Source: Chloroflexota bacterium (lineage in GTDB: Bacteria; Chloroflexota; Chloroflexia; Chloroheliales; Chloroheliaceae). Taken from it: a stretch of DNA of 64,000 nucleotides. The stretch spans positions 1 through 64,000 of the forward strand of contig JAQBPB010000083.1 of the NCBI GenBank assembly GCA_028287745.1. The letters are read 5' to 3'. This document shows positions 17,967-26,405 of the stretch, piece by piece (the stretch's first letter is position 1; every line of letters begins with the position of its first letter). The notes beneath the pieces were generated by a model that did not search any database, was not told where the DNA came from, and saw only the letters and a program-made list of their open reading frames with translations. The translations under genes were made by a program, and so were the position numbers.

Positions 17967-18461
17967 ACAAAAGCCTCCTATTATGTCAAAACAGCCTTCG
18001 TTTTGTTGGTTGATTTTAGAGGTGTAGGCGCGTGGGAGAGGTTTGGAACTTGGATTCTCCCGGTTTAAGCAGGTTGGGTTCCAAAAAAGTTAACTACCGC
18101 CCGGCAAGTGGGTGGTCTGGGTGAAGAAATAATACTAAGTTCCATCTTCCACCAGTATTCCCGCAGCTATATAACAGGTACATTAGTGGTTGAAATCATT
18201 AACTTGTATTGGAAAAGTTTTCGCGTTGAATTCTTTTTTTTACCAAAGGAAAAATTGTTAAATTAATATTACACACAGAACACTTTTTTTGTCAATACTA
18301 TCTGACTTGTGTTACAAAACGTTAATATTAGAAAACTCTAATTCTGCTCCAATAATTCTCCAACCAACTCCCTGTAAACTGAATAATGTAAGAATGAATT
18401 TGAAAAAGTTTCAAATACGGCATAATAAAATATTAGATAGTAATTTTTTTGAGGGAATAAT
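17967..18461. other. AT-rich divergent intergenic region
   Basis: This region separates two divergent exported-protein genes and must hold both promoters. Its right half is very AT-rich. The clearest element is the palindrome at 18399-18415, listed separately. I could not settle a full promoter for either gene and see no coding sequence. Confidence 0.5.
18399..18415. promoter_or_regulatory. Palindrome TTTGAAA-AAG-TTTCAAA, possible operator
   Basis: A perfect 7-bp inverted repeat with a 3-nt centre lies about 47 nt before the dioxygenase-like gene. It contains TTGAAA, a possible -35, with CATAAT-like sequence downstream at less than ideal spacing. Confidence 0.35.
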
Positions 18462-19463
18462 ATGAAGTTATCCAAAAAATTGGCGGCCCATCAATTACAT
18501 GTAGATGATGACGACCTTCCCGTAGGCCGGGTACTCAGCCGCCGGGAAATCCTGGCCCTGATAGCAGGCGCCGGGGCTACCGTACTGCTGGCCGGGTGCG
18601 GCCCGCAGGAAACTACTACAGCCAACGCTACCACTGCCGCCCAACCGGCCGCTACGGTTGCAAACACTACCGCCGCGCCAACCTCGGCCGCTACCACTGC
18701 CGCCCAGGCTTCGACCGCCGCCGTCAGCACTACTGCCGCTGCCCAGGCCACAACCGCCGCTGCTACCACTGCCGCGAATACTGTCGCAGCCGGTACGACT
18801 GCCACCCAGGCTACCTCAGCCGCTTCTACAACCGCCGCAGCAACCGTAGCTGCTGCTGGCGCGACACTGCCGAGCTGTGTCGTAGTGCCTGAACTGACCG
18901 AAGGACCGTACTTCGTGGACGAAAAACTCAATCGTTCCGATATTCGAAGCGATACCAGGACCAATACGGTAAAAGCCGGTGTACCTTTGCGCCTGGTATT
19001 CAATGTTTCCAACGTAAAATCGGGGTCTTGTACCGCTTATAATGGGGCTATCGTTGACATCTGGCATTGTGACGCCGCAGGCTTATACTCGGATGTACAG
19101 CAGAATAATACGGTCGGCCAGAACTTCTTACGTGGCTACCAGGTTACCGACGCCAACGGTAAAGCGGAATTTACTACTATATATCCTGGTTGGTACCAGG
19201 GCCGGGCCGTCCATATCCACTTTAAGATGCGCAGCGCGCTGGACGCTACCAAATCCCATACTTTTACCTCCCAGCTATTCTTTGACGATACTGTAAGTAA
19301 CCAGATTTTTACCCAGGCTCCTTACAATAGCAAAGGCAAGAATACAACCCCGAATTCCAGTGATGGTATCTTCAGAAATGCTGGGAATGCTTTGCTGCTT
19401 AACGTGGTCAAAGAAGGAGATGGCTACACCGCAACCTTTAATATTGGGCTTAATATCGCTTAA
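18462..19463 (+). CDS. Exported intradiol ring-cleavage dioxygenase-like lipoprotein
   Basis: A 333-aa protein with three parts. Residues 25-46 are a Tat-like lipoprotein signal (SRREIL at 26-31, lipobox LAGC with Cys46). Residues 50-132 are an almost pure Ala/Thr/Ser linker. Residues 135-333 form the intradiol dioxygenase domain: VPELTEGPYF entry, DIWHCDAAGLYSD with Tyr209, YPGWYQGRAVHIHFK with Tyr245, His251 and His253. Two Tyr and two His are the Fe(III) ligands in catechol and protocatechuate dioxygenases, which open aromatic rings between the hydroxyls. Exported intradiol-like proteins are common in soil bacteria but few have a known substrate. Folding with iron before export would explain the Tat signal. 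Confidence 0.85.
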   Translation: MKLSKKLAAHQLHVDDDDLPVGRVLSRREILALIAGAGATVLLAGCGPQETTTANATTAAQPAATVANTTAAPTSAATTAAQASTAAVSTTAAAQATTAAATTAANTVAAGTTATQATSAASTTAAATVAAAGATLPSCVVVPELTEGPYFVDEKLNRSDIRSDTRTNTVKAGVPLRLVFNVSNVKSGSCTAYNGAIVDIWHCDAAGLYSDVQQNNTVGQNFLRGYQVTDANGKAEFTTIYPGWYQGRAVHIHFKMRSALDATKSHTFTSQLFFDDTVSNQIFTQAPYNSKGKNTTPNSSDGIFRNAGNALLLNVVKEGDGYTATFNIGLNIA

Positions 19464-19524
19464 GCTTTGAGCGTGTAGATTAACTCCCGGATAAACAAAA
19501 GTACCCCGGTTTCTGCCAGGTGGA

Positions 19525-19546
19525 CAGGCCCTATGCTCCGGGCCTG
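19525..19546. terminator. Hairpin between convergent genes
   Basis: CAGGCCC (19525-19531) pairs with GGGCCTG (19540-19546) around 8 nt, and TGCC/GGCA sequences outside could extend it. It lies between stops at 19463 (plus) and 19614 (minus). The U-runs are weak. Confidence 0.5.
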
Positions 19547-19613
19547 CCTGCTCAAGCTTGCTACCAGGGCACTTTTACTGATTTAAACCAGCCTTTTAAG
19601 GGCCGAACCGGCG

Positions 19614-20330
19614 TTAAAACATATTTACCGCCCGGGCTGCCAGGGTTGCCACTGTTACCAGCGATAGCACAGATTGAACCATTGAGAGAACCTTAATCCT
19701 GGAACTCAGTACCGGAGTATCGGTAGGGCTAAAGGCTGTGCTGGTATTAAAAGCCACAAAAAGATAATCTATAAAGCCGGGCCGCCAATGGGCCATCTCC
19801 GGCCGCATTTGGAGCATTGTTAGCTGTGGGAAAAATAATTCCGACCGTTGGTGGTATATATCGGCCGGTTCTCGGACCCGTTCATTGGGCCCACCAGCTT
19901 CAAGTTGCCAGTACCACAGGGCAAAGACCAGGATATTGGTGCCCCATAGCAGCCCGGCATTTCCCAGTAAGGTTGTCGCCGGGATAGTCTTATCCGGCAA
20001 AGATAAAAGCAATAGAGAGATACTGATTACTTCGGCCAGGGTTATCAAAAAGCAAAGCATCAGTAAAATATAATGGTTCAAACGGTGCTTGCCTTGCCGC
20101 CGTAATATCAGGGCGGGAATGACCAGCGCCAGGATAATCGGCAGCAACAGCCAGCCAGGGCCAAACACCAGCCTTTCAGACAGGACCATATAAATTCCGC
20201 CTATAGCCAGAAACGCCAGCAAAGCGGGCCAGCGCCGGATTTCTTTTTTCAGGCCGCGGCTTACTTCCTCCTCTAATTTTTTTACTTCGTTTTTGATCTG
20301 GTGAGATTTACTTTTTTTATCTGTTGTCAT
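19614..20330 (-). CDS. Multi-pass membrane protein, DUF1345-like
   Basis: A 238-aa protein with a charged N-terminal tail (about residues 1-33, predicted helical) and about five transmembrane helices. The C-terminal YLFVAFNTSTAFSPTDTP segment followed by a last helix ending in ARAVN resembles DUF1345-type membrane proteins. The loop between the last helices also looks like the pore loop plus helix of small ion channels. Function is unknown. I use ATG 20330; an in-frame TTG at 20372 would add 14 residues without a clear ribosome site. Confidence 0.65.
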   Translation of the reverse strand: MTTDKKSKSHQIKNEVKKLEEEVSRGLKKEIRRWPALLAFLAIGGIYMVLSERLVFGPGWLLLPIILALVIPALILRRQGKHRLNHYILLMLCFLITLAEVISISLLLLSLPDKTIPATTLLGNAGLLWGTNILVFALWYWQLEAGGPNERVREPADIYHQRSELFFPQLTMLQMRPEMAHWRPGFIDYLFVAFNTSTAFSPTDTPVLSSRIKVLSMVQSVLSLVTVATLAARAVNMF

Positions 20331-20683
20331 TTGCCCGGCTATCCTAAACCTTTTATAACCCGCCCAACGCAATGAATCTTCGTCACTATTCTAAAGGATT
20401 CAGCACCCGGCTGTCAGGCCTATTTTTACCTGGATTTAGCGGCTGCCCATGATTTTTGAAACTTTTTTAGCGTTATAGGAGTAGTAATATTTAGATAGTT
20501 CTGTTGTTTGACCTGGCGCAACGCAATTGTAGAGGCTTCGCCGATGATACTCGAATAGAGCCGGGATTTACAATTCTACTCTACTTTAACAGCCGTTGGA
20601 GTGTCCAGGGAGTAATCTGAATTAAAGAAGTTGGCAACCCACTTTGGAAACAGTGGTGCAACCCAGGGGCGGGAGTTACTACA
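20331..20683. other. Divergent intergenic region
   Basis: A 353-nt gap between divergent genes. TTGACC at about 20510 is a possible -35 for the plus gene but lacks a good -10. I see no coding sequence or strong hairpin. Confidence 0.4.
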
Positions 20684-21505
20684 ATGAATCAAAACGAGGC
20701 GAACCTTTACAATCAGGCCATTACCCTGGCTAAAATGGGCCACAGGGAGCAAGCGTATTTTTCCCTGAAAAATATTGCCTTAAACCACCCGGATGACCAA
20801 AATCTTATTTTCTGGCTGATGTACACAGCCCCTTCCCTGGAGAAATCCCAGGAGCTTTTGGACCGGGCCCACTTTATTAACCCGGAAAACCCGGTCCTCC
20901 GGGAAGCCAATCAATGGCTGACCAATGAAAAATTGGGCCTGCCGCAGCCGGCCGAAGGTTATACCCTGTTTCCACCGGCCCACCTTCAGGCCCAGGTGGT
21001 TCCCGGTTACCCGGCCCCTATGCCTGAGCCAGGTTATCCGGCCCTGCCACTCGCGCCGCTTTACCCACAGCCATACCAGCATATCCCTGGGTCCCACCCG
21101 TATCAGACGCAGGCTTACCCGGCCTTGCCAGGTTACCAGCCTTACCCGGACCAAAATAGCGGGCATACTTACCCGCCCCCATTTTTCTCGCCGCAGGCAA
21201 ACTTACAGCCACCGCCCTACGGCCACTATAAACTGCCAGCCTGGCAACCCTACCAGAACCAGGGCTACCCGCCTGTGCGCTGGAATGGGCTACCGAATTA
21301 CGGCAGTTACCTGGAGAGGGCGGGCAATTACCGCTGTCCCCACTGCAACAGCACTAACCCTCCGCTACGCAACCGGCGGATTACTACCAGCGGCTGGATT
21401 ACTTTTGGCGTTTTAGCGCTGCTTTTCTTCCCGCTTTCCTGGATTGGCCTGTTGATGCAAGAAAACTACCTGCGCTGCAGCCAGTGCCGGTTAACCCTTA
21501 GCTGA
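20684..21505 (+). CDS. TPR-like protein with Pro/Tyr linker and LITAF-like membrane zinc ribbon
   Basis: A 273-aa protein of unusual build. Residues 5-82 are helical and TPR-like (NLYNQAITLAKMGHREQAY; LLDRAHFINPENPVLREA). Residues 88-210 are an extended Pro/Tyr/Gln/Gly-rich linker. Residues 216-270 contain two Cys pairs (Cys218/Cys221 and Cys265/Cys268) separated by a hydrophobic stretch (about 238-258). Split CxxC pairs around a membrane-embedded helix are the arrangement of the LITAF domain, which anchors to membranes through one zinc. I infer a membrane-attached scaffold protein. No neighbour explains its role, and the next gene on the other strand converges closely. Confidence 0.65.
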   Translation: MNQNEANLYNQAITLAKMGHREQAYFSLKNIALNHPDDQNLIFWLMYTAPSLEKSQELLDRAHFINPENPVLREANQWLTNEKLGLPQPAEGYTLFPPAHLQAQVVPGYPAPMPEPGYPALPLAPLYPQPYQHIPGSHPYQTQAYPALPGYQPYPDQNSGHTYPPPFFSPQANLQPPPYGHYKLPAWQPYQNQGYPPVRWNGLPNYGSYLERAGNYRCPHCNSTNPPLRNRRITTSGWITFGVLALLFFPLSWIGLLMQENYLRCSQCRLTLS

Positions 21506-21523
21506 TAAATTACCAGGCCGAGT

Positions 21524-21799
21524 TTAGTTCCTTCCCAGGAAAGCTTCGATCTCGGTCCGGGTAAAACTAAAAATTGGATTGGTCTTTATCCCCTGGGCAG
21601 GGTCAAGCTCCTGGGTGGACCAGAAGCTGCCGAATATAAACTCGGCATCGTTTAAATTAGGTTCGCGCTCTACAATTGCTTTGAGCAGGGCCGGGTCCTC
21701 CGAATTATCCGTGCCAAAAGCAAACCGGCCGTCCTTTTCCGGAGTTCCGTTGTTGTAACGAACTGTATACTTTACCTGAAAAGGTAATCTTATTTCCAA
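21524..21799 (-). CDS. Small protein of unknown function
   Basis: A 91-aa soluble, acidic protein with no signal or membrane segment. It has beta-rich N-terminal sequence (RLPFQVKYTVRYNNG) and a C-terminal helix (TRTEIEAFLGRN). I do not recognise it. It converges with the LITAF-like gene, 18 nt apart, and the upstream VOC gene on the same strand lies 315 nt away. Confidence 0.55.
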   Translation of the reverse strand: MEIRLPFQVKYTVRYNNGTPEKDGRFAFGTDNSEDPALLKAIVEREPNLNDAEFIFGSFWSTQELDPAQGIKTNPIFSFTRTEIEAFLGRN

Positions 21800-22114
21800 T
21801 TAAAAAAAACTCCTCGCTAACTAAAGATATAAGGCCGATTACTCAAATACATTCAATCAATGCTATTTAAGGGTCTGGAATAAGCTGTTTTAACCCCGTT
21901 TATAAATTATATTAGAAAATTACCTTTATTGCAGCCCAAATGGCAGGACTGATTGGCTAATTCCGGGCTGATTTGCGACCAGCCCGGCCCTATTTAATAA
22001 ACCTGTTCTGCCTTACTAAAAGCGGTCCCGGCAAATTAGTGAGCAAAGCCAGGACTATTCAACTATTCTCCGGGCTATATTTCAACCCGTTATTTCTGGA
22101 GAAGGTTTAACCGC
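21800..22114. other. Intergenic region with one hairpin
   Basis: The palindrome CCGGGCT (21963-21969) / AGCCCGG (21981-21987) could end the VOC transcript but has no U-run on the minus strand. TATAAT on the minus strand (about 21905-21910) is a possible -10 for the small gene. No coding sequence is seen. Confidence 0.4.
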
Positions 22115-22657
22115 CTATAGTTTGTAATTGCCTTCATCACTCAAAGCGCTGCCCGCCCTGGCTGCGGCCATTTCCGGCTCTGATCCCTTGTAGTCGCGTA
22201 AAGCCGCTACCGGGTTGCGGTCCTTGATGGAAGGCTGTTCGGTAATATCGCGGACCCAGTAACTGGCTTCCAGGGAGATGCCGCTGGGGTCGGTGAAGTA
22301 AATCGAATGGATGAAATCGTGGTCAATTACCCGTGTTACTTCCACACCATGCCCGCGCAAGCGGTCAGCCAGGGCCATCATGTCCGCTTCTGTTTCGACA
22401 TTAAAGCTGAGGTGATCGAACTGGCGGCCTTCCGCCGCAATTCCGGCCGGTTTTTCACTACCGGTATCAGTAACCCCAAAATATTCAAAGAAAGCGATAG
22501 TATTGTGGTTGCCCAGGTCAAAAAAATAGTGCCGGAAGGTATCAGTGCCTATCGCCCCTACCAGCGGAAGGCCCAAAATATCGCGGTAAAACCGGACGGT
22601 CTGGTCCATGTCTGGCGTAATTAGGGCCAGGTGGTTAATGCCATTAAACTTTACCAT
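22115..22657 (-). CDS. VOC/glyoxalase-family protein
   Basis: A 180-aa metalloenzyme-fold protein with the two beta-alpha-beta-beta-beta modules of the vicinal oxygen chelate family. Module one starts INHLALITPDMDQTVRFYRDILG (metal His at the start). Module two includes FDHLSFNVETEADMMALADRL with a second His, and DPSGISLEASYWV carries the Glu ligand. Members include glyoxalase I, ring-cleavage dioxygenases and fosfomycin-resistance enzymes. The sequence alone does not select one. It appears monocistronic. Confidence 0.8.
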   Translation of the reverse strand: MVKFNGINHLALITPDMDQTVRFYRDILGLPLVGAIGTDTFRHYFFDLGNHNTIAFFEYFGVTDTGSEKPAGIAAEGRQFDHLSFNVETEADMMALADRLRGHGVEVTRVIDHDFIHSIYFTDPSGISLEASYWVRDITEQPSIKDRNPVAALRDYKGSEPEMAAARAGSALSDEGNYKL

Positions 22658-22755
22658 AGTTAATACTCTTTCTTGGGCAATAATTTTGTCAGTGTTTCTA
22701 TTTTTCAGTCCACCTTATTATAACCTTAAATGATAAGTTAAGGGTGAACAATCGA

Positions 22756-23703
22756 TTAATTTTTACCTTTCCCAAATTTTTCGTAGGCCGCCTCAACCGC
22801 TGCTTTGTGTTCGTCCCCCCGGATTAAGGGCAGCAATTCTAAAATAATGTCCCTTTTCAGGGGGTCGCGTTCCCGGAGGACTTGTTCAAGAAACCCGCCC
22901 AGTAAGGCAGTCTTGCCGCCGGTAATAAGGGCCATAACGACATAACGGTATAAGTTAAAACTGCCGGTAGACGCCAGGAAACCGCTAAAAACTTCACTAT
23001 AGTTAGTCCCTTTGGGATGGATTAACAGCAAGTCAAACAGGCCCAACAGGATAATCTCGGAACTGCTGGCGCGGTAGGTTTCGACCAGGTGGCCCAGCAA
23101 AGCATCCGGCAAAGCGGTCTGCCCGCGCAGGCAAGCGGCTACCACCTCGGATGACTTTTCACCCTGGCTAACAAGATACTGGTAAAGGGGTAGAGAGTGC
23201 TCTTGCGCGGCCAGGATTCTGGCGGCGGTCAGAGCCGGTTCGCCAGACATTTCCGAAGTCACTTTATCCACCAGGAGCTTGACAGCGTAAAAACTGGCCC
23301 GGACTTCGTCCAGGTCGTTCAGTATGGATAAAGCCAGGGCGCGTAACTCGGCCCCTTCGGCATCGTGCCGCGAAGGCATCAGTTCATAGGTCAGGACCGC
23401 TTGTTCAAGCAAGCCAAGGTCGTCCTGGCGGGTTAAGGGGCGTAAAGCCCGCAGTATGGCCGCCCGTAAATACATGCCGGGGTCGCGTTTGGGGCCATTT
23501 TCTGCAAAATTTTTATAGGCTTTCACGAGCAATGGCCGGTTGTCAGGGTCCGGGAACTCCTGTAAAACTTTCAGGGCTGCTTCAAGGGTCTGGCGGTCCT
23601 TTTCACTTTCAAGCAACCTCCGGGCATAAATAAGCTGTTCAGGCCGGTCATCTGCCAGGTCGTTCAACCGCTGCAACCGGCCTTCTTTAAGTTTTTTAGT
23701 CAC
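22756..23703 (-). CDS. Helical-repeat (HEAT-like) protein of unknown function
   Basis: A 315-aa, almost wholly alpha-helical, Leu/Ala/Glu-rich protein. Repeating helix pairs such as RQTLEAALKVLQEFPDPD, KAYKNFAENGPKRDPGMYLRAAILRALRPL and VAACLRGQTALPDALLGHLV suggest a HEAT or armadillo-type solenoid, which usually binds other proteins. No catalytic motif, signal or membrane segment is visible. The next gene upstream is divergent. Confidence 0.6.
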   Translation of the reverse strand: MTKKLKEGRLQRLNDLADDRPEQLIYARRLLESEKDRQTLEAALKVLQEFPDPDNRPLLVKAYKNFAENGPKRDPGMYLRAAILRALRPLTRQDDLGLLEQAVLTYELMPSRHDAEGAELRALALSILNDLDEVRASFYAVKLLVDKVTSEMSGEPALTAARILAAQEHSLPLYQYLVSQGEKSSEVVAACLRGQTALPDALLGHLVETYRASSSEIILLGLFDLLLIHPKGTNYSEVFSGFLASTGSFNLYRYVVMALITGGKTALLGGFLEQVLRERDPLKRDIILELLPLIRGDEHKAAVEAAYEKFGKGKN

Positions 23704-23968
23704 CCTGTTCCCCTTTTACTAACTACCCCTGAAGATGAGTTCAAAATTATCTTATCACCAAACTGTCCTTAAAGCGCAGCCCGGCTTATGCACAAATTTA
23801 AACAGGGCAAGTGCCCGGCCTGGGATAAGTTTCCAGGGCAATTTTTACCTGATTTTTACCTTTATATACCCCTTGTTTTACCGGGTCTGATTAAATTAAG
23901 TAGGAGGATATATGGGCAACCAATAAAAAACTCCGGGACAAAAAGTCAATGGTACTTGGATACAAAGC

Positions 23969-25243
23969 ATGTTAAATAATAAAATTAGAAAACAAAATAC
24001 CGTCGGAAAAAATCAGGCCGGTTTGCCGGACCTGGGCTTCCTGGAATTTCTGGGAGAAGGCGTAATGGTGCTGGATAGCAACCGTAATATTATTATGGTC
24101 AACAGCGCTTTGGAAAACCTTTTAGGCTGGAGTGCGGCCGAATTAACCGGCCAGACCTGCTTTAAATTCTTTGACTGCCAGCACCCCGGTACCGGCACCT
24201 CTCTTTGCCATAATCTTTGCCCCCTGATGTTCCTGAGGACAATCAGTAACAGCCGCCAGGGTATTTACTACCAGGAAATTTCGATGATTACCCGGGAGGG
24301 CCAGCGGCGCGAAGTTAGCGCCAGCTTTGCCCCGCTGGTATTACCATCTTTTCCGGGCCAACCCGTCACTGTAACCCCGGAACAGCCCGGCAGCCTTTTA
24401 CCGGAATATAGCATTATTATGCTGAGGGATGTTACCGAGATTAAACGCCAGGAACGGATTAAAACCGAGTTCATTGCGGCCGCCTCACACCAGTTGCGCA
24501 CGCCTCTATCCAGCATAAAAACCTCGATAGGGTTGCTCCTGGAAAATGTAGGTGAAGATTTTAGCCCTCCGCTCAAACGCCTGCTGAATAATATCCAGTC
24601 CAGTTCAAACCGAATGGAGCGCCTGGTCAACGATTTGATTGAGCTTACCAGCCTGCAAAGCGGCCGGGTCCAGATGCAGCGCCGCCGGTTTGAGGCCCGC
24701 GAACTGGTCGGCCGGGCGATTACCCTGAACCAGGAAAAGCTAGAGTCCAGGGTCCAAACAATTGAATGGTCTTTACCGGACGAACCGCTCTATGTAGAGG
24801 CCGATTTTGGCCGGATGAGCCAGGTGCTGGGCCACCTGATTTCAAACGCCAGCAAATTTAGCGGTTATGGAAAAAATATTAATATTGATGTAGCCGCGAG
24901 TACCCGCGAAAGGAGTCAGGAAGTCATCTTCAGTGTGATAGATGAAGGCGTAGGCATAGAAGAAACCGAAAAGGGCCTGATTTTTGAAAAGTTCTACCAG
25001 AGCCAGATCAGCGAAAATGCCAATGAAACGGGTAATGGCCTGGGCCTCCCCCTGGCGCGGGCTTTAATCGAACTCAACGGAGGACGCCTCTGGTTTGAAA
25101 GCCAGCTTGGTAAGGGCAGCAGTTTCTATTTCGCCCTGCCGCTGGCTCCAACCGGCCTGGGGAACCAACCACCTCAGGACCCAAAGTTGCCTAAACGGAC
25201 CGGTGTCATGAAGATTGTAGCAAGCCGCAAGGATAAACTTTGA
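23969..25243 (+). CDS. Soluble PAS histidine kinase with four-cysteine PAS insertion
   Basis: A 424-aa sensor kinase with no transmembrane segment. A PAS domain covers about residues 22-158 and includes Cys64, Cys70, Cys80 and Cys84 (C-x5-C-x9-C-x3-C), a set seen in some PAS sensors that may bind a metal, an Fe-S cluster or sense redox. HisKA follows with the phospho-acceptor His174 in ASHQLRTPLS. The HATPase domain carries the N-box HLISNASKFS, the G1 box DEGVGIEE and G2 GNGLGLPLA. No response regulator gene is adjacent, so its partner is elsewhere. The L-lactate dehydrogenase gene follows 150 nt later on the same strand. Confidence 0.88.
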   Translation: MLNNKIRKQNTVGKNQAGLPDLGFLEFLGEGVMVLDSNRNIIMVNSALENLLGWSAAELTGQTCFKFFDCQHPGTGTSLCHNLCPLMFLRTISNSRQGIYYQEISMITREGQRREVSASFAPLVLPSFPGQPVTVTPEQPGSLLPEYSIIMLRDVTEIKRQERIKTEFIAAASHQLRTPLSSIKTSIGLLLENVGEDFSPPLKRLLNNIQSSSNRMERLVNDLIELTSLQSGRVQMQRRRFEARELVGRAITLNQEKLESRVQTIEWSLPDEPLYVEADFGRMSQVLGHLISNASKFSGYGKNINIDVAASTRERSQEVIFSVIDEGVGIEETEKGLIFEKFYQSQISENANETGNGLGLPLARALIELNGGRLWFESQLGKGSSFYFALPLAPTGLGNQPPQDPKLPKRTGVMKIVASRKDKL

Positions 25244-25302
25244 GTTCATTTTAACCGGGTTTATTTACAGGGCAGGGTGTTAAGCCTACAACTATTATCT
25301 AA

Positions 25303-25321
25303 TTGTTGCATACTGGAACAA
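25303..25321. promoter_or_regulatory. Weak Rex-like inverted repeat before ldh
   Basis: TTGTT (25303-25307) and AACAA (25317-25321) are spaced to give a 19-nt site, one base longer than the normal 18-nt Rex operator. Lactate dehydrogenase is a typical Rex target, which is the only reason to list it. Confidence 0.2.
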
Positions 25322-25393
25322 ATTTTGATTGCAGTTACACCGGGGATAATTTACCGGTATGCGGTAATGAATAAAAAACCGAGGGGGGTAGTA

Positions 25394-26326
25394 ATGGCAA
25401 AAGTAACGATATTAGGGACTGGGATGGTCGGGGCGAGTTATGCCTACAGGCTATTGGGTTCCGGACTGGCTTCCGAAATAGTCCTGGTTGACGCCAACCG
25501 CGAACGCGCCGAAGGCGAAATGATGGACCTCAATCACGCCATGCCTTTCGACAAGCCCTGCCAGATTATAGTTGGCAGCTACGAAGAAATGGCTGGCAGC
25601 GACATTATTGTTATTAGCGCCGGGTCGGCCCAGCGGCCGGGCGAAACGCGCCTCGACCTGGTCAGCCGCAATACCGCCATTTTCAAAAATTTGATTCCAC
25701 AGGTTGCCCAGGCCGCGCCGGAAGCGGTATTAATCATCGCCACCAACCCGGTGGACATTATGACCCAGGCGGCGATTGCCTATTCCGGCTTCCGGCCAGG
25801 CCAGGTGATTGGCAGCGGCACCGTACTGGATACCGCCCGATTCCGTTACTTACTGGGCCAGTATTACCAGGTAGACCCGCGCAGCGTCCATGCCTATATC
25901 ATCGGTGAACACGGCGATAGCGAAGTGCCCGTCTTTAGCACCGCCTCCATAGCGGGCATCAGCCTGCCCGACATCTGCCGCCAGCAGGGCCGGGACTACA
26001 ACCAGCCCGATATGGACCAGATTTACCAGCAGGTCCGTAACGCGGCTTATGAAATTATTAAACGCAAAGGTTCGACTTACTACGCGATTGCTTCCGGCCT
26101 TCACCGTATCTCGGAAGCGGTCTTGCGCGACCAGGATACCGTCTTTTCGGTTTCAAACACGCTAACCGGGCAGTATGGTGTTAGCGAGGTTTGCCTCAGC
26201 CTGCCGATGATTGTTAACCGGCAGGGCATCAGCAAAATCCTGACGCTGCCATTGAACCCGGAAGAACAGGCCGGGTTTGAGCGCAGCGCCGGAATATTAA
26301 AACAACTGGCATCCCAGACCATTTAA
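25394..26326 (+). CDS. ldh: L-lactate dehydrogenase
   Basis: A 310-aa NAD-dependent enzyme that interconverts pyruvate and L-lactate. The Rossmann motif GTGMVGASYAY is at 8-18. Substrate-loop residues QRPGETR at 80-86 include Gln80, the position that separates lactate (Gln) from malate (Arg) dehydrogenases, and Arg86. Asp146/Arg149 (LDTARF) and the catalytic His173 (GEHGDSE) complete the site. An upstream in-frame start at 25277 would add 39 residues with no family match, whereas GAGGGGGG stands 5 nt before ATG 25394. The CoA-transferase gene follows after 79 nt. Confidence 0.92.
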   Translation: MAKVTILGTGMVGASYAYRLLGSGLASEIVLVDANRERAEGEMMDLNHAMPFDKPCQIIVGSYEEMAGSDIIVISAGSAQRPGETRLDLVSRNTAIFKNLIPQVAQAAPEAVLIIATNPVDIMTQAAIAYSGFRPGQVIGSGTVLDTARFRYLLGQYYQVDPRSVHAYIIGEHGDSEVPVFSTASIAGISLPDICRQQGRDYNQPDMDQIYQQVRNAAYEIIKRKGSTYYAIASGLHRISEAVLRDQDTVFSVSNTLTGQYGVSEVCLSLPMIVNRQGISKILTLPLNPEEQAGFERSAGILKQLASQTI

Positions 26327-26405
26327 CCGCTGGTCTATACCGATACCGGCTAGTCGCGAGTAAGCAGTACCAGGTAGGGTCAGCCCAAAGGAATAAATTA
26401 AATTT

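Noticed and set aside
23788-23979. 63-codon ORF just upstream of the PAS kinase
   Set aside because: It has no ribosome site and an ordinary mixed composition, and overlaps the kinase start by 11 nt.
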